Source of the DNA: Salegentibacter salegens
Lineage (GTDB): Bacteria > Bacteroidota > Bacteroidia > Flavobacteriales > Flavobacteriaceae
Assembly: GCF_900142975.1 (NCBI RefSeq)
Contig: NZ_LT670848.1
Coordinates: 1,364,001-1,428,000, forward strand
Length of the DNA stretch: 64,000 nucleotides
Direction of reading: 5' to 3'
The position numbers and the translations under genes are program-made. The notes under the pieces are model-generated. The model saw nothing but the letters and a program-made list of their open reading frames with translations, made no database searches and was not told the DNA's origin. Positions 50,168 to 58,179 of the stretch are shown piece by piece (within the stretch, counting starts at the first letter, position 1; the number at the start of each line of letters is the position of its first letter).

Positions 50168-50647
50168 ATGAATAGAGAAAGAGAAAAATTTAAATCTGTA
50201 GAAAATCTATGGAATGATTTTCTTATTCAAAAACCTCAGAATAAATTAAAAGAGATACCAATTTCTTTTTATTTCTGTGATAATCAAAAAGACGCGAACG
50301 AGTGTGCAGAATTGGTAGGCAGGGGTATAAAACAAGCTACTGCTACGTCTTTATGGTGGTTTAAGAAGAATAACGAATCTTTGCCCAAAATTGGAAATCA
50401 ACAAATTGTCACAGATTGGAATGGAAACGCCAAAGCTATCGTCGAAACCATAAAGATAGAGCAGGTTCCTTTCAATAAAATTACTAAAGAATTTGCAGCA
50501 ATTGAAGGAGAAGGCGATAAATCCCTGACGTATTGGAGAAGAGTTCACAAAGCATATTACAAAAGAGAGATGGCCTCATATCCTGAAGATTTCAATGAGG
50601 AAATGATAATAGTTTGCGAATATTTTAAAAATATTTATCCACTCTAA
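50168..50647 (+). CDS. ASCH-domain protein
   Basis: A 159-residue ASCH-fold protein: ECAELVGRGIKQATATSLWW, IVTDWNGNAKAIVETIKIEQ, VPFNKITKEFAAIEGEGDKS, LTYWRRVHKAYYK. The ASCH (PUA-like) fold binds RNA; one characterised member class hydrolyses N4-acetylcytidine, but this protein's activity is not known. It is the last gene before the mnmE 3' end. A broken relative lies at 34879-34983 at the other side of the island. Confidence 0.88.
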   Translation: MNREREKFKSVENLWNDFLIQKPQNKLKEIPISFYFCDNQKDANECAELVGRGIKQATATSLWWFKKNNESLPKIGNQQIVTDWNGNAKAIVETIKIEQVPFNKITKEFAAIEGEGDKSLTYWRRVHKAYYKREMASYPEDFNEEMIIVCEYFKNIYPL

Positions 50648-50798
50648 ATCCTTTGGATGGTGCCTGGTCTAAAGTCAGCTCTTGAAAAATTTTACTCAAA
50701 CTATCATTCTCCTTTGGGGAGACCGTTTTTAACGGGGCACTTTTAATGGTATTATACTTATAGCATTTTCCGTCCGCTCTTACAATAAGATTGCTTAA

Positions 50799-50820
50799 TT
50801 ATTTGCCGATGCAGAAGTTT
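50799..50820 (-). repeat. mnmE 3' end as putative att site, right
   Basis: The last 21 bp of mnmE including the stop (codons AAC TTC TGC ATC GGC AAA TAA) are repeated with three synonymous changes at 35130-35151. The 15.7 kb between the copies has island character. Confidence 0.6.
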
Positions 50821-52202
50821 GAAAAGATATTACCAAGTAGCTCATCATTAGTGACCTGCCCAGTGATTTCGCCAAAGTATTCCAAAGCTTCTCGTATATC
50901 TATAGCCAATAGATCTCCGGACAAATCGCTGTTCAAGCCTTCCTCTACTTTATTTATTTCTTCTAGTGCTTTTAAAAGTGCATTGTAGTGACGGCTGTTG
51001 GTTACTATCGTATTATTATTTCTAAGCGCACCGGTGTTTACAAATTCCAGTAATTTACTTTTTAATTCCTCTACACCTTCGCCTGTTTTGGCAGAAATTA
51101 ACTGCAAACTTGCACCTTCCAGTTCGTTTAAATTTTCAAATAAATTCTCTTTCTCCTTTTCTGTAAGTTGATCTACTTTATTAGCGATAACTACAAGTGG
51201 TTTTTGAGGAAATTGATTGTGGATTTTTTTAATTTCAACCTTGAATTTTGAACTTTGGGCTTTAAACTTTTCTGCATTTAAAAGATAAACAACTACCTGC
51301 GCCTGACTAATCTTTTCAAAAGTTCGCTTTATTCCGATGCTTTCCACAACATCTTCGGTTTCCCTGATTCCAGCGGTATCAATAAATCTAAACCCAACTC
51401 CACCAATACTCATTTCGTCCTCAATAGAATCCCGGGTGGTACCGGCAACTTCAGAAACAATGGCACGTTCTTCATTTAAAAGGGAATTCAATAGAGTAGA
51501 CTTCCCTACGTTTGGCTCACCTACAATCGCCACCGGAATTCCGTTTTTAAGCACATTTCCAGTTGCGAAAGAATCTATTAAACGTTTTAAAACCTGCTGA
51601 ATCCTGGCTACAAGTTCTTTAAATTGACCGCGATTAGCGAACTCCACATCTTCTTCGGAAAAATCTAATTCTAATTCAATTAAAGAAGCAAAATCTAATA
51701 ACTCCTGGCGTAACCGATGAATTTCATTAGAAAATCCGCCGCGCATTTGTTGCAGTGCCATTTGGTGAGAGGCCTGATTTTCAGAAGAAATTAGATCGGC
51801 TACGGCCTCTGCCTGACTAAGATCCATTTTTCCGTTAAGAAAAGCACGCATTGTAAATTCCCCGGCTTCAGCAGAGCGACAACCTTTTCTAATCATTAAC
51901 TGAATAATCTCCTGCTGAATATATGGACTCCCGTGACAGGAAATTTCGATAGTTTCTTCCCCGGTATAGGATTTCGAACCTTTAAATACTGAAATTAAAA
52001 CCTCATCTAAAGTACGATCACCATCCAATAAATTTCCCAAATGCAAGGTATGACTGGGCTGGTCTTCAAGTTTTTTCCTGCTTTTTGCTTTAAAAAGTGG
52101 CGAAACAATAGCAAGAGATTCGGGGCCGGAAACCCTAATAATGGCAATAGCACCCGCTCCAGAAGGCGTGGCAAGCGCTACAATAGTATCGTTTAATTTC
52201 AT
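50799..52202 (-). CDS. mnmE: tRNA modification GTPase MnmE
   Basis: A 467-residue MnmE (TrmE). The N-terminal folate-binding domain contains ATPSGAGAIAIIRVSGPES. The inserted G domain has G1 GEPNVGKST, G2 with AGTTRDSIED, G3 DTAGIR and G4 NKVD. The C-terminus ends in the essential FCIGK with the conserved cysteine. With MnmG it installs the 5-carboxymethylaminomethyl group on wobble U34 of tRNAs. The gene is intact although an accessory island abuts its 3' end. Confidence 0.97.
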   Translation of the reverse strand: MKLNDTIVALATPSGAGAIAIIRVSGPESLAIVSPLFKAKSRKKLEDQPSHTLHLGNLLDGDRTLDEVLISVFKGSKSYTGEETIEISCHGSPYIQQEIIQLMIRKGCRSAEAGEFTMRAFLNGKMDLSQAEAVADLISSENQASHQMALQQMRGGFSNEIHRLRQELLDFASLIELELDFSEEDVEFANRGQFKELVARIQQVLKRLIDSFATGNVLKNGIPVAIVGEPNVGKSTLLNSLLNEERAIVSEVAGTTRDSIEDEMSIGGVGFRFIDTAGIRETEDVVESIGIKRTFEKISQAQVVVYLLNAEKFKAQSSKFKVEIKKIHNQFPQKPLVVIANKVDQLTEKEKENLFENLNELEGASLQLISAKTGEGVEELKSKLLEFVNTGALRNNNTIVTNSRHYNALLKALEEINKVEEGLNSDLSGDLLAIDIREALEYFGEITGQVTNDELLGNIFSNFCIGK

Positions 52203-52220
52203 AGCGCAAAGATAAAAAAT

Positions 52221-52255
52221 CAGTTTGCAGTTCGCAGTTTTTAGTTCGCAGTATT
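52221..52255. repeat. Heptanucleotide repeat array upstream of mnmE
   Basis: Five consecutive 7-bp units of the type CAGTTNG (CAGTTTG, CAGTTCG, CAGTTTT, TAGTTCG, CAGTATT), 18 bp before the mnmE start. Confidence 0.65.
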
Positions 52256-52367
52256 TCTTTAAAGAAATATTATCCCTTAAAATCTTTGTAAAGCCATAAA
52301 AACCGAAAAGCTAAAAAATGTAACATTTTTTAAAATTTATCGTCTTATTTATGGGAGTTCTAATCAG

Positions 52368-52395
52368 CTCAATACTTAATACTAATTACTCGATA
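52368..52395. repeat. Heptanucleotide repeat array before the DUF4870 gene
   Basis: Four 7-bp units CTCAATA, CTTAATA, CTAATTA, CTCGATA, ending 8 bp before the start codon. Confidence 0.6.
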
Positions 52396-52403
52396 CCAAA
52401 TAA

Positions 52404-52742
52404 ATGAGAGAAGACAACCAAATGCTCGTCATCACCCACTTAAGTCAGTTGCTGGATTTAGTTACAGGAATTGGCGGCTTTATAGTTCCACTTATCCTAT
52501 GGCTTACCCAAAAAGATAAAGTTGCAGGGATGGATTTTCACGGAAAAATGATCATCAATTTCCAAATAAGTATGTTTATATACAGCTTATTATGTATTCC
52601 ACTTATCTTTTTATTCGGACTTGGAATTATCGCTCTTATAGGTATTGCCATCATTATGATTATTCTACCGATAATAAATGCCATTAAAGTAAGCAACGGG
52701 GAAATCCCGCATTATCCCTTATCTATTGAGATTATAAAATAA
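52404..52742 (+). CDS. DUF4870 domain membrane protein
   Basis: A 112-residue integral membrane protein of the DUF4870 (Tic20-like) type: MLVITHLSQLLDLVTGIGGF, IVPLILWLTQKDKVAGMDFH, GKMIINFQISMFIYSLLC, then a hydrophobic hairpin and INAIKVSNGEIPHYPLSIE. Three to four membrane helices are expected. Its function is unknown. It is a single gene followed by a strong terminator. Confidence 0.87.
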   Translation: MREDNQMLVITHLSQLLDLVTGIGGFIVPLILWLTQKDKVAGMDFHGKMIINFQISMFIYSLLCIPLIFLFGLGIIALIGIAIIMIILPIINAIKVSNGEIPHYPLSIEIIK

Positions 52743-52754
52743 ATCTATAACATC

Positions 52755-52792
52755 AAAAACCTCACAGATTTTGAAACCTGTGAGGTTTTTTT
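52755..52792. terminator. Terminator after the DUF4870 gene
   Basis: Perfect arms AAAACCTCACAG and CTGTGAGGTTTT with a T run. Confidence 0.85.
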
Positions 52793-52794
52793 TA

Positions 52795-52911
52795 GTCTGA
52801 AAAGTATGATTTCGTCAAGCTGAACTTGTTTCAGCTTCTAATATGTTTTGATTATCCACATCTTAGATTCTGAAATGAATTCAGAATGACGAGTTAAAAA
52901 ACTTTTCAGAC
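52795..52911. repeat. Family A palindromic repeat copy 4 nested in a hairpin
   Basis: The core 52813-52892 starts CGTCAAGCTGAACTTGTTTC and ends TTCAGAATGACG. Outer arms are GTCTGAAAAGT (52795-52805) and ACTTTTCAGAC (52901-52911). It lies between convergent genes. Confidence 0.7.
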
Positions 52912-52923
52912 AATCTCTACTAT

Positions 52924-52965
52924 CTACTCAATTCTCTCTACTCAGTACTCAGCACTCAATACTAA
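52924..52965. repeat. Heptanucleotide repeat array at the dnaN 3' end
   Basis: Six 7-bp units (CTACTCA, ATTCTCT, CTACTCA, GTACTCA, GCACTCA, ATACTAA) that run into the dnaN stop codon. Confidence 0.65.
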
Positions 52966-54080
52966 TTATTAAGCATCACCGGCATAACCAGCATCGTGAT
53001 TTTTTCTCCCGGGTCTAAACCATCTACAGGTGTTAAAATTCCTGCGCGGTTTGGTAAACTCATTTCCAATTGAACATCATCTGAAGTTAAATTATTCAAC
53101 ATTTCAGTCAGAAAACGGGAGTTGAAACCAATTTGCATATCGTCGCCCTGGTAAGAACAAGTTAAACGCTCTTCTGCCTTATTGCTGTAATCTACGTCTT
53201 CTGCAGAAATATTTAATTCGGCACCTGCAATTTTTAATCTCACCTGGTGCGTCGTTTTATTAGAGAAAATAGAAACCCTACGCACAGAACTCAAAAACTG
53301 GTTGCGCTCTATGGTTAATTTATTCGGATTTTCCTTTGGAATTACCGCTTCGTAATTTGGATACTTTCCATCAATTAAACGGCAAACTAATTGCGTATCA
53401 TCAAAAGTGAATTTCGCGTTAGAATCGTTGTATTCTATAAGTACTTCACTTTCGCTACCCGCCAAAATTCCTTTTAAAAGATTTAATGGCTTTTTAGGCA
53501 TAATAAAATCTGAAGCCTGGGAAGCAGAAACATCTTCACGTTGGTATTTCACCAATTTATGTGCATCAGTCGCAACAAAAGTCAGCCCTTCGGTAGTAAA
53601 CTGAAAGAAAACCCCGCTCATCACAGGACGAAGATCGTCGTTTCCTGAAGCGAAAATAGTTTTGCTAATTGCAGTTGCCAGAATATCTCCTTCTATAACA
53701 GTGCTACTTGGCTCTTCCAATTCCACCGGATTCGGAAATTCCTCTCCATCGGCATACGCAAGGGCGTATTTACCGTGGTTAGAGCTTAATTCTATCGTGT
53801 TATTATCTTCAGCAACAAAAGTTAAGGGCTGCTCGGGAAAAGTCTTAAGCGTATCTAAAAGTAACTTGGCAGGCACTGCTATTTTTCCTTCGGAATCTGA
53901 TTCTACCTTAAGTTTTGCAGACATTGTAGTTTCAAGGTCTGAGGCAGAAACCGTAAGCTCGTCCTGCTTAAGATCGAATAAAAAGTTGTCTAAAATTGGA
54001 AGGGTGTTGGTGTTGTTAATAACCCCACCCAATATCTGAAGCTGTTTCAGCAAGTAACTGCTGGATACAATAAATTTCAT
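52962..54080 (-). CDS. dnaN: DNA polymerase III beta subunit (sliding clamp)
   Basis: A 372-residue beta clamp with the three-domain layout: MKFIVSSSYLLKQLQILGGV, SGVFFQFTTEGLTFVATDAH (the conserved ATDAHKL), and the C-terminal TPVDGLDPGEKITMLVMPVM. It encircles DNA and tethers the replicative polymerase; it also serves the translesion polymerases encoded at the right end of the window. A TATATTTG box lies 29 bp upstream. It is not next to dnaA here. Confidence 0.96.
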   Translation of the reverse strand: MKFIVSSSYLLKQLQILGGVINNTNTLPILDNFLFDLKQDELTVSASDLETTMSAKLKVESDSEGKIAVPAKLLLDTLKTFPEQPLTFVAEDNNTIELSSNHGKYALAYADGEEFPNPVELEEPSSTVIEGDILATAISKTIFASGNDDLRPVMSGVFFQFTTEGLTFVATDAHKLVKYQREDVSASQASDFIMPKKPLNLLKGILAGSESEVLIEYNDSNAKFTFDDTQLVCRLIDGKYPNYEAVIPKENPNKLTIERNQFLSSVRRVSIFSNKTTHQVRLKIAGAELNISAEDVDYSNKAEERLTCSYQGDDMQIGFNSRFLTEMLNNLTSDDVQLEMSLPNRAGILTPVDGLDPGEKITMLVMPVMLNN

Positions 54081-54108
54081 CGGCTTTGTGATTAATTAGA
54101 AATCAGTA

Positions 54109-54116
54109 CAAATATA
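54109..54116 (-). promoter_or_regulatory. -7 box of dnaN
   Basis: TATATTTG on the minus strand, 29-36 bp before the dnaN start codon; matches TAnnTTTG. Confidence 0.5.
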
Positions 54117-54279
54117 TTTTAATCTATTAAAAATTGAGCTTGTACCGGCGAGTTTTTATTAACATCAAAAACATTATAATATGAAGTAATAATCTGAATA
54201 ACAAATATTTAAAGCATATAATAAATTTATAATTGTTAATATGTTGATTTTAATTTAAGAAAAGTAAACATTGAAAAAG

Positions 54280-55950
54280 CTATTTTAGGTATTTCCTTTT
54301 TCTAAAATAATTAAATCCGAAAGCGAAAAGTCCCAGGATAATCAACGGAACCAGAATATTAATTACCTGCCATTTTTCCCGCTCTTCAGCAGCTTTTTGA
54401 TCGTCCAGAAATGCGATATTTATTTCCTTGCTACGAATATCTATAAGTCCGCTATCGTCCAGCATATAATTTACAGCATTCAAAAGAAATTCTTTATTTC
54501 CGTAAGTATTCCCGGTATAGCGTTCAAAACCAAGTTCCAGCGGTTCACCTCGTTGAACATCGTTTTTAATCACATCTCCATCGGCAATTACCAGCATTTT
54601 AGTTTCCGGACTTTCATCTCGAGGATTTTGAATTTCGAATGGTTTAATCCGGTTTTTATAAACCGAAGTAAAATTACCTTCAAGCAAAACAGCCAGCGGT
54701 TGCTCACCATCTGCATAGGAAGCCAAATCTGGCTCCCTACTTACCATATCAAGGCTAATTTCACGAGGCGTACCTTCCAGCCTGGTTTGAGGCGAACTGC
54801 TTAATAAAATTGTTTTATCAAGCTTATTCTGAAGCGTATCAATTTGATTGGCATATTCAAATTTCACCGCTTCAATATTATTGATTATCGGGTGGCCGTT
54901 GGGCGAAGTGGTTAACGGACTGTAAAACCAGGGATACGGATTAAACCGCGTATTATTTCCCTGCCCTGAAGCCAGAATAATAGGCGCTGAATAGATATCG
55001 TTGATTAAAACCGGGTTAATTCTAATTCCGTAGGAAAAGAAGAAATCGCCCAAGTTTAGATCGCGTGGCAAAGCAAAAGCTCTACCTGAAGGATTCAGCA
55101 AACTATCGGTTTCCATCGCTACAGCTTCAGTGAGCCAAAGCGATTTTCCACCACTCATCGTGTATTGATCTAAAACAAATTTTTCGTTTTCGCTAAAAGC
55201 CTGGGTAGGTTTTGCCTCAAGAATCAAATCGTATTCTTTTAATTGTTGAAGCGTTTTTTGAGGATTTACAGCAGCCGAATCTAAAGTAAACGGTGCCATA
55301 AAATAATATTCCTGCAGGGTTTTTATAAAACTAGCTATGCGCGCATCGGGCAATTCCCCGTTACCACGCATCACTGCAATTTTCTTTTTGCGTGGGTAAA
55401 TCAGTTTGTTTAAGGCATTAGCAATAGCATATTCCAGTTGCTGTACCGAGCTGGAAACCCGCTCTTCATCGGTAGCGCCAAGTTTATTTTTTAATAGAGG
55501 AATTTGCACTTCTTTTTCACCAAGCCTGGCCACGGCCCAGGGAAAAACCAAAGCTTCAGAACTTTTACCGTTTTCCTGAACACTTACTCTTGCAGGCGGC
55601 ATCCCTCTCTGGTAAAAATCCTGTGCAGTAGCTTCAGCATCATTACTTTCTTCTAACGGATTGGTAAAAGTGAATTTTATATTACTGTTATAAGCTGAAA
55701 ACTCTTCCAGCATTTGCCTGGTTTCATTCCGAAGTCGTCTAAATTCCGCAGGAAAATTTCCTTCTAAAAAAACTTCAATAATGATTGGAGAATCAGCATC
55801 TGAAACAATTTCCCGTGCAGCGGGAGAAAGGGTATAACGTTGATCTCGGGTGAGATCTATGCGCTCAAAAAAGTTGGCAGCTAATAAATTTATAGCAACC
55901 AGCGCAATGATTAACCAAAAAACAGCTTTATATGTGTTTTGATGTTTCAC
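54280..55950 (-). CDS. gldG: Gliding motility ABC transporter component GldG
   Basis: A 556-residue protein with one membrane helix near each end (about 10-28, VFWLIIALVAINLLAANFF; about 530-550, IINILVPLIILGLFAFGFNY) and a large extracytoplasmic domain between them. Typical GldG segments are ERIDLTRDQRYTLSPAAREI, PIIIEVFLEGNFPAEFRRLR, NETRQMLEEFSAYN and the C-terminal RSKEINIAFLDDQKA. In Bacteroidetes GldG works with GldF and the GldA ATPase; the complex is needed for gliding in Flavobacterium johnsoniae. It lies 3 bp after gldF. Confidence 0.94.
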   Translation of the reverse strand: MKHQNTYKAVFWLIIALVAINLLAANFFERIDLTRDQRYTLSPAAREIVSDADSPIIIEVFLEGNFPAEFRRLRNETRQMLEEFSAYNSNIKFTFTNPLEESNDAEATAQDFYQRGMPPARVSVQENGKSSEALVFPWAVARLGEKEVQIPLLKNKLGATDEERVSSSVQQLEYAIANALNKLIYPRKKKIAVMRGNGELPDARIASFIKTLQEYYFMAPFTLDSAAVNPQKTLQQLKEYDLILEAKPTQAFSENEKFVLDQYTMSGGKSLWLTEAVAMETDSLLNPSGRAFALPRDLNLGDFFFSYGIRINPVLINDIYSAPIILASGQGNNTRFNPYPWFYSPLTTSPNGHPIINNIEAVKFEYANQIDTLQNKLDKTILLSSSPQTRLEGTPREISLDMVSREPDLASYADGEQPLAVLLEGNFTSVYKNRIKPFEIQNPRDESPETKMLVIADGDVIKNDVQRGEPLELGFERYTGNTYGNKEFLLNAVNYMLDDSGLIDIRSKEINIAFLDDQKAAEEREKWQVINILVPLIILGLFAFGFNYFRKRKYLK

Positions 55951-55953
55951 AGC

Positions 55954-56691
55954 CTAAGAATTTTTCTGAATTGATATTAACCTTAACTGTGTAAGTTTTA
56001 GAAAGAAAATTATAAAACTTAAAAAATAAATAATATCCCGGGTGTCTATCACACCTCTGCTTATACTTTGGTAATGAAAACTTATTCCCAGGTATTCTGC
56101 ACCATAATTTGTGCTTCCAAAAAGGTTTAGATTTCCCAGTCCTTCAAAAGCAAAAAAGCTTAGAAAACATAAAAAAACTGCGATAATAAATGCGATGATC
56201 TGGTTTTGAGAAAGCGAAGAAGCAAAAATACCAATAGCAGTATAACAGCCTCCAAGAAAAATTAAGCCGAGGTAAGAACCAAGGCTTGCTCCAAAATCAA
56301 AATTCCCAACCGGATTTCCCAGTTGATGAATGGTAATTACGTATAAAATACTGGGTAAAATCGCCAAAAGCACAAGGATTAAAGCACCAAAATATTTTCC
56401 AAGAATAAGTTGTGTAAAACCAATAGGGCGGGTAAGCAAAAGCTCCATTGTTCCCTGTTTTTTTTCTTCAGAAAAACTCTTCATGGTAATTGCAGGAATA
56501 AGAAAAATAAAAATCCAGGGCGCCAGGTTGAAGAAAGGTTTTACATCGGAAAAACCATTATCCAGGATATTGTAATCCCCGGTAAACACAAATAAAAACA
56601 AGCCACAAACCACCAAAAAGATCCCAATGACAAGGTAACCGATCGGTGATGAAAAAAATGAGTTTATTTCTTTGTTTAAAATGGCCAGCAT
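55954..56691 (-). CDS. gldF: Gliding motility ABC transporter permease GldF
   Basis: A 245-residue ABC-2-type permease with six hydrophobic segments. Conserved segments are NKEINSFFSSPIGYLVIGIF, TMKSFSEEKKQGTMELLLTR and PIGFTQLILGKYFGALI. It forms the membrane part of the Gld ABC transporter with GldG; gldA is not in the window. It is followed by gldG after 3 bp, and preceded by a heptanucleotide repeat array. Confidence 0.93.
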   Translation of the reverse strand: MLAILNKEINSFFSSPIGYLVIGIFLVVCGLFLFVFTGDYNILDNGFSDVKPFFNLAPWIFIFLIPAITMKSFSEEKKQGTMELLLTRPIGFTQLILGKYFGALILVLLAILPSILYVITIHQLGNPVGNFDFGASLGSYLGLIFLGGCYTAIGIFASSLSQNQIIAFIIAVFLCFLSFFAFEGLGNLNLFGSTNYGAEYLGISFHYQSISRGVIDTRDIIYFLSFIIFFLKLTQLRLISIQKNS

Positions 56692-56700
56692 TAATTTCGG

Positions 56701-56749
56701 TTATCAGTTATCAGTTGTGAGTTGTCGGTTGTGAGTTATCGGTATTTGG
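56701..56749. repeat. Heptanucleotide repeat array upstream of gldF
   Basis: Seven 7-bp units: TTATCAG, TTATCAG, TTGTGAG, TTGTCGG, TTGTGAG, TTATCGG, TATTTGG, beginning 9 bp before the gldF start codon. Confidence 0.7.
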
Positions 56750-56813
56750 TTTGGTGTGTTTTCTGCTGAAACTTTTTTTTAATCGAAATTCTAATGACAT
56801 TTCCTTCCCACTT

Positions 56814-56848
56814 CACTCCTCACTTTTCACCCTTCACTACTCACTACT
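56814..56848. repeat. Heptanucleotide repeat array at the end of the monooxygenase gene
   Basis: Five 7-bp units CACTCCT, CACTTTT, CACCCTT, CACTACT, CACTACT. The array overlaps the last codons of the monooxygenase-fold gene, whose terminal VSSEG is encoded by it. Confidence 0.65.
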
Positions 56849-57123
56849 GTAGTACTCCAGGCTACCGGTTTTGCGTTAAAAAGCACTTTGGTTTTTTCCC
56901 ATACTCCTTTAAATAATTCTGAATTGCGGTAACGTTCTAAAGAGGGCTCATCTACCCAGTAACTATACGTAAAAAAAATATTTGTATTGTGCTGGTCCTG
57001 TAATAACTGTAGCTTATAACAACCACCAAACGCCCTAATTTTCTTTTTATTTTCTTCAAAATTAGAAAGGAATTTTTCAACTTTTTCAGGGTCAAATTCC
57101 ATTTTTACAATTCTGTTTATCAT
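56827..57123 (-). CDS. Antibiotic biosynthesis monooxygenase-fold protein
   Basis: A 98-residue ABM-fold (dimeric alpha-beta barrel) protein: INRIVKMEFDPEKVEKFLSN, FEENKKKIRAFGGCYKLQLL, FFTYSYWVDEPSLERYRNSE. Members include quinol monooxygenases and many uncharacterised proteins. The start overlaps the SAM-hydrolase-family gene by 4 bp, and its last codons lie in a heptanucleotide repeat array, so the C-terminus may vary between strains. Confidence 0.82.
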   Translation of the reverse strand: MINRIVKMEFDPEKVEKFLSNFEENKKKIRAFGGCYKLQLLQDQHNTNIFFTYSYWVDEPSLERYRNSELFKGVWEKTKVLFNAKPVAWSTTVVSSEG

Positions 57124-57959
57124 TTTTCTTCAAATTTAATAGTTACAGTATCCCTGTTCTCCAGTCCAAAAAGTGTAGATGCACTTCCAACGGTAGAAGG
57201 ATTACTCTTATAAATTGCCAGTTCTATATATCCTGCAGAATTAAATAAGGCGAGTTTTTTACCATCTTCCTCTCCCCTGTTTTCTTTTTCAACTTCAAAA
57301 TTAATCCAGTCGGAATAAGCTTCATAAATCTTCGGAAAAGTAACCATTCTTGCACTAATTAAATAATTTCTTCCTTTCCCTACATTATCAAAAAGCTTCC
57401 GACTAATATTGGTCACCACATTTCCGTAGTTATCAATATAAAGCACGTGCCCAACGATCTGGTTTTTTTCCGAATTAATAGTGGGTTCAAACTGTTTCAG
57501 GTACTTTATTTCATTAATATTTTTCCCAATAACTTCAAGGGTGCCGCCCCGGGCTAAATGGCAGGCTACTTTTACAAAAACATCTAAAACAGGAAAATTG
57601 GTTTCAATAGCATCGTGAATATTGATTTCCACAATTTTTTCAGGCTTTATTTCTGAAGCAAGCAAAGATAAAATCCCGTTGTTGGCACAAATAAAATAAT
57701 GATCGTCCAGTAAAACAGCCAAATGTTTATTCTCTGGAGTAAACTCTGAATCGATCCCAATGATATGAATACTGCCTTTGGGAAAACTATTGTACGCGTT
57801 TTTTATAATGTAAGCGGCTTCACTAATATGAAATGGGGAAACCGAATGTGAAATATCAACAATTCTAACATCTTTTAATTCGCTGTAAATAGCTCCCTTA
57901 ACCGCTCCCACAAAGTAATCTTTCTCGCCAAAATCGGTGGTTAAAGTAATGATAGCCAT
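57120..57959 (-). CDS. SAM hydroxide adenosyltransferase family protein (DUF62)
   Basis: A 279-residue protein of the fluorinase/duf62 family. It starts IITLTTDFGEKDYFVGAVKG and contains DISHSVSPFHISEAAYIIKN, ICANNGILSLL and YIDNYGNVVTNISRKLF, the two-domain layout of the family. These enzymes hydrolyse S-adenosylmethionine to adenosine and methionine; chlorinases and fluorinases are relatives. Halogenation is unlikely in this housekeeping setting, but it cannot be excluded by sequence alone. It overlaps the downstream ABM gene by 4 bp. Confidence 0.88.
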   Translation of the reverse strand: MAIITLTTDFGEKDYFVGAVKGAIYSELKDVRIVDISHSVSPFHISEAAYIIKNAYNSFPKGSIHIIGIDSEFTPENKHLAVLLDDHYFICANNGILSLLASEIKPEKIVEINIHDAIETNFPVLDVFVKVACHLARGGTLEVIGKNINEIKYLKQFEPTINSEKNQIVGHVLYIDNYGNVVTNISRKLFDNVGKGRNYLISARMVTFPKIYEAYSDWINFEVEKENRGEEDGKKLALFNSAGYIELAIYKSNPSTVGSASTLFGLENRDTVTIKFEEK

Positions 57960-58004
57960 AGGTGATTGTTAATATTTTTTTAACTTGTAAGCGCTTATTT
58001 TATG

Positions 58005-58012
58005 TAAGTTTG
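58005..58012 (+). promoter_or_regulatory. Possible -7 box of phoH
   Basis: TAAGTTTG, with TTG at 57985-57987 upstream. It would give a leader of about 160 nt before phoH. Confidence 0.3.
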
Positions 58013-58179
58013 TATAGTACGCGAAGTTAAGTTTTATTGGTTTTTCGAAAAAGAAAGTCAAGCACATGAACTTATCTTTTGGACTGCCAAAATTAGCATT
58101 AAAACTTAGTAGCAACAAATAAAGAATAACTATAAATAAAAATATTTTGACATTGTTTTTCAACTAAAACCATAAGCCT

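Noticed and set aside
57969..58163. A 64-codon minus-strand ORF between the SAM hydrolase-family gene and phoH
   Set aside because: Low-complexity, Phe/Leu/Asn-rich translation of AT-rich DNA; it lies in the phoH leader and overlaps its probable promoter.
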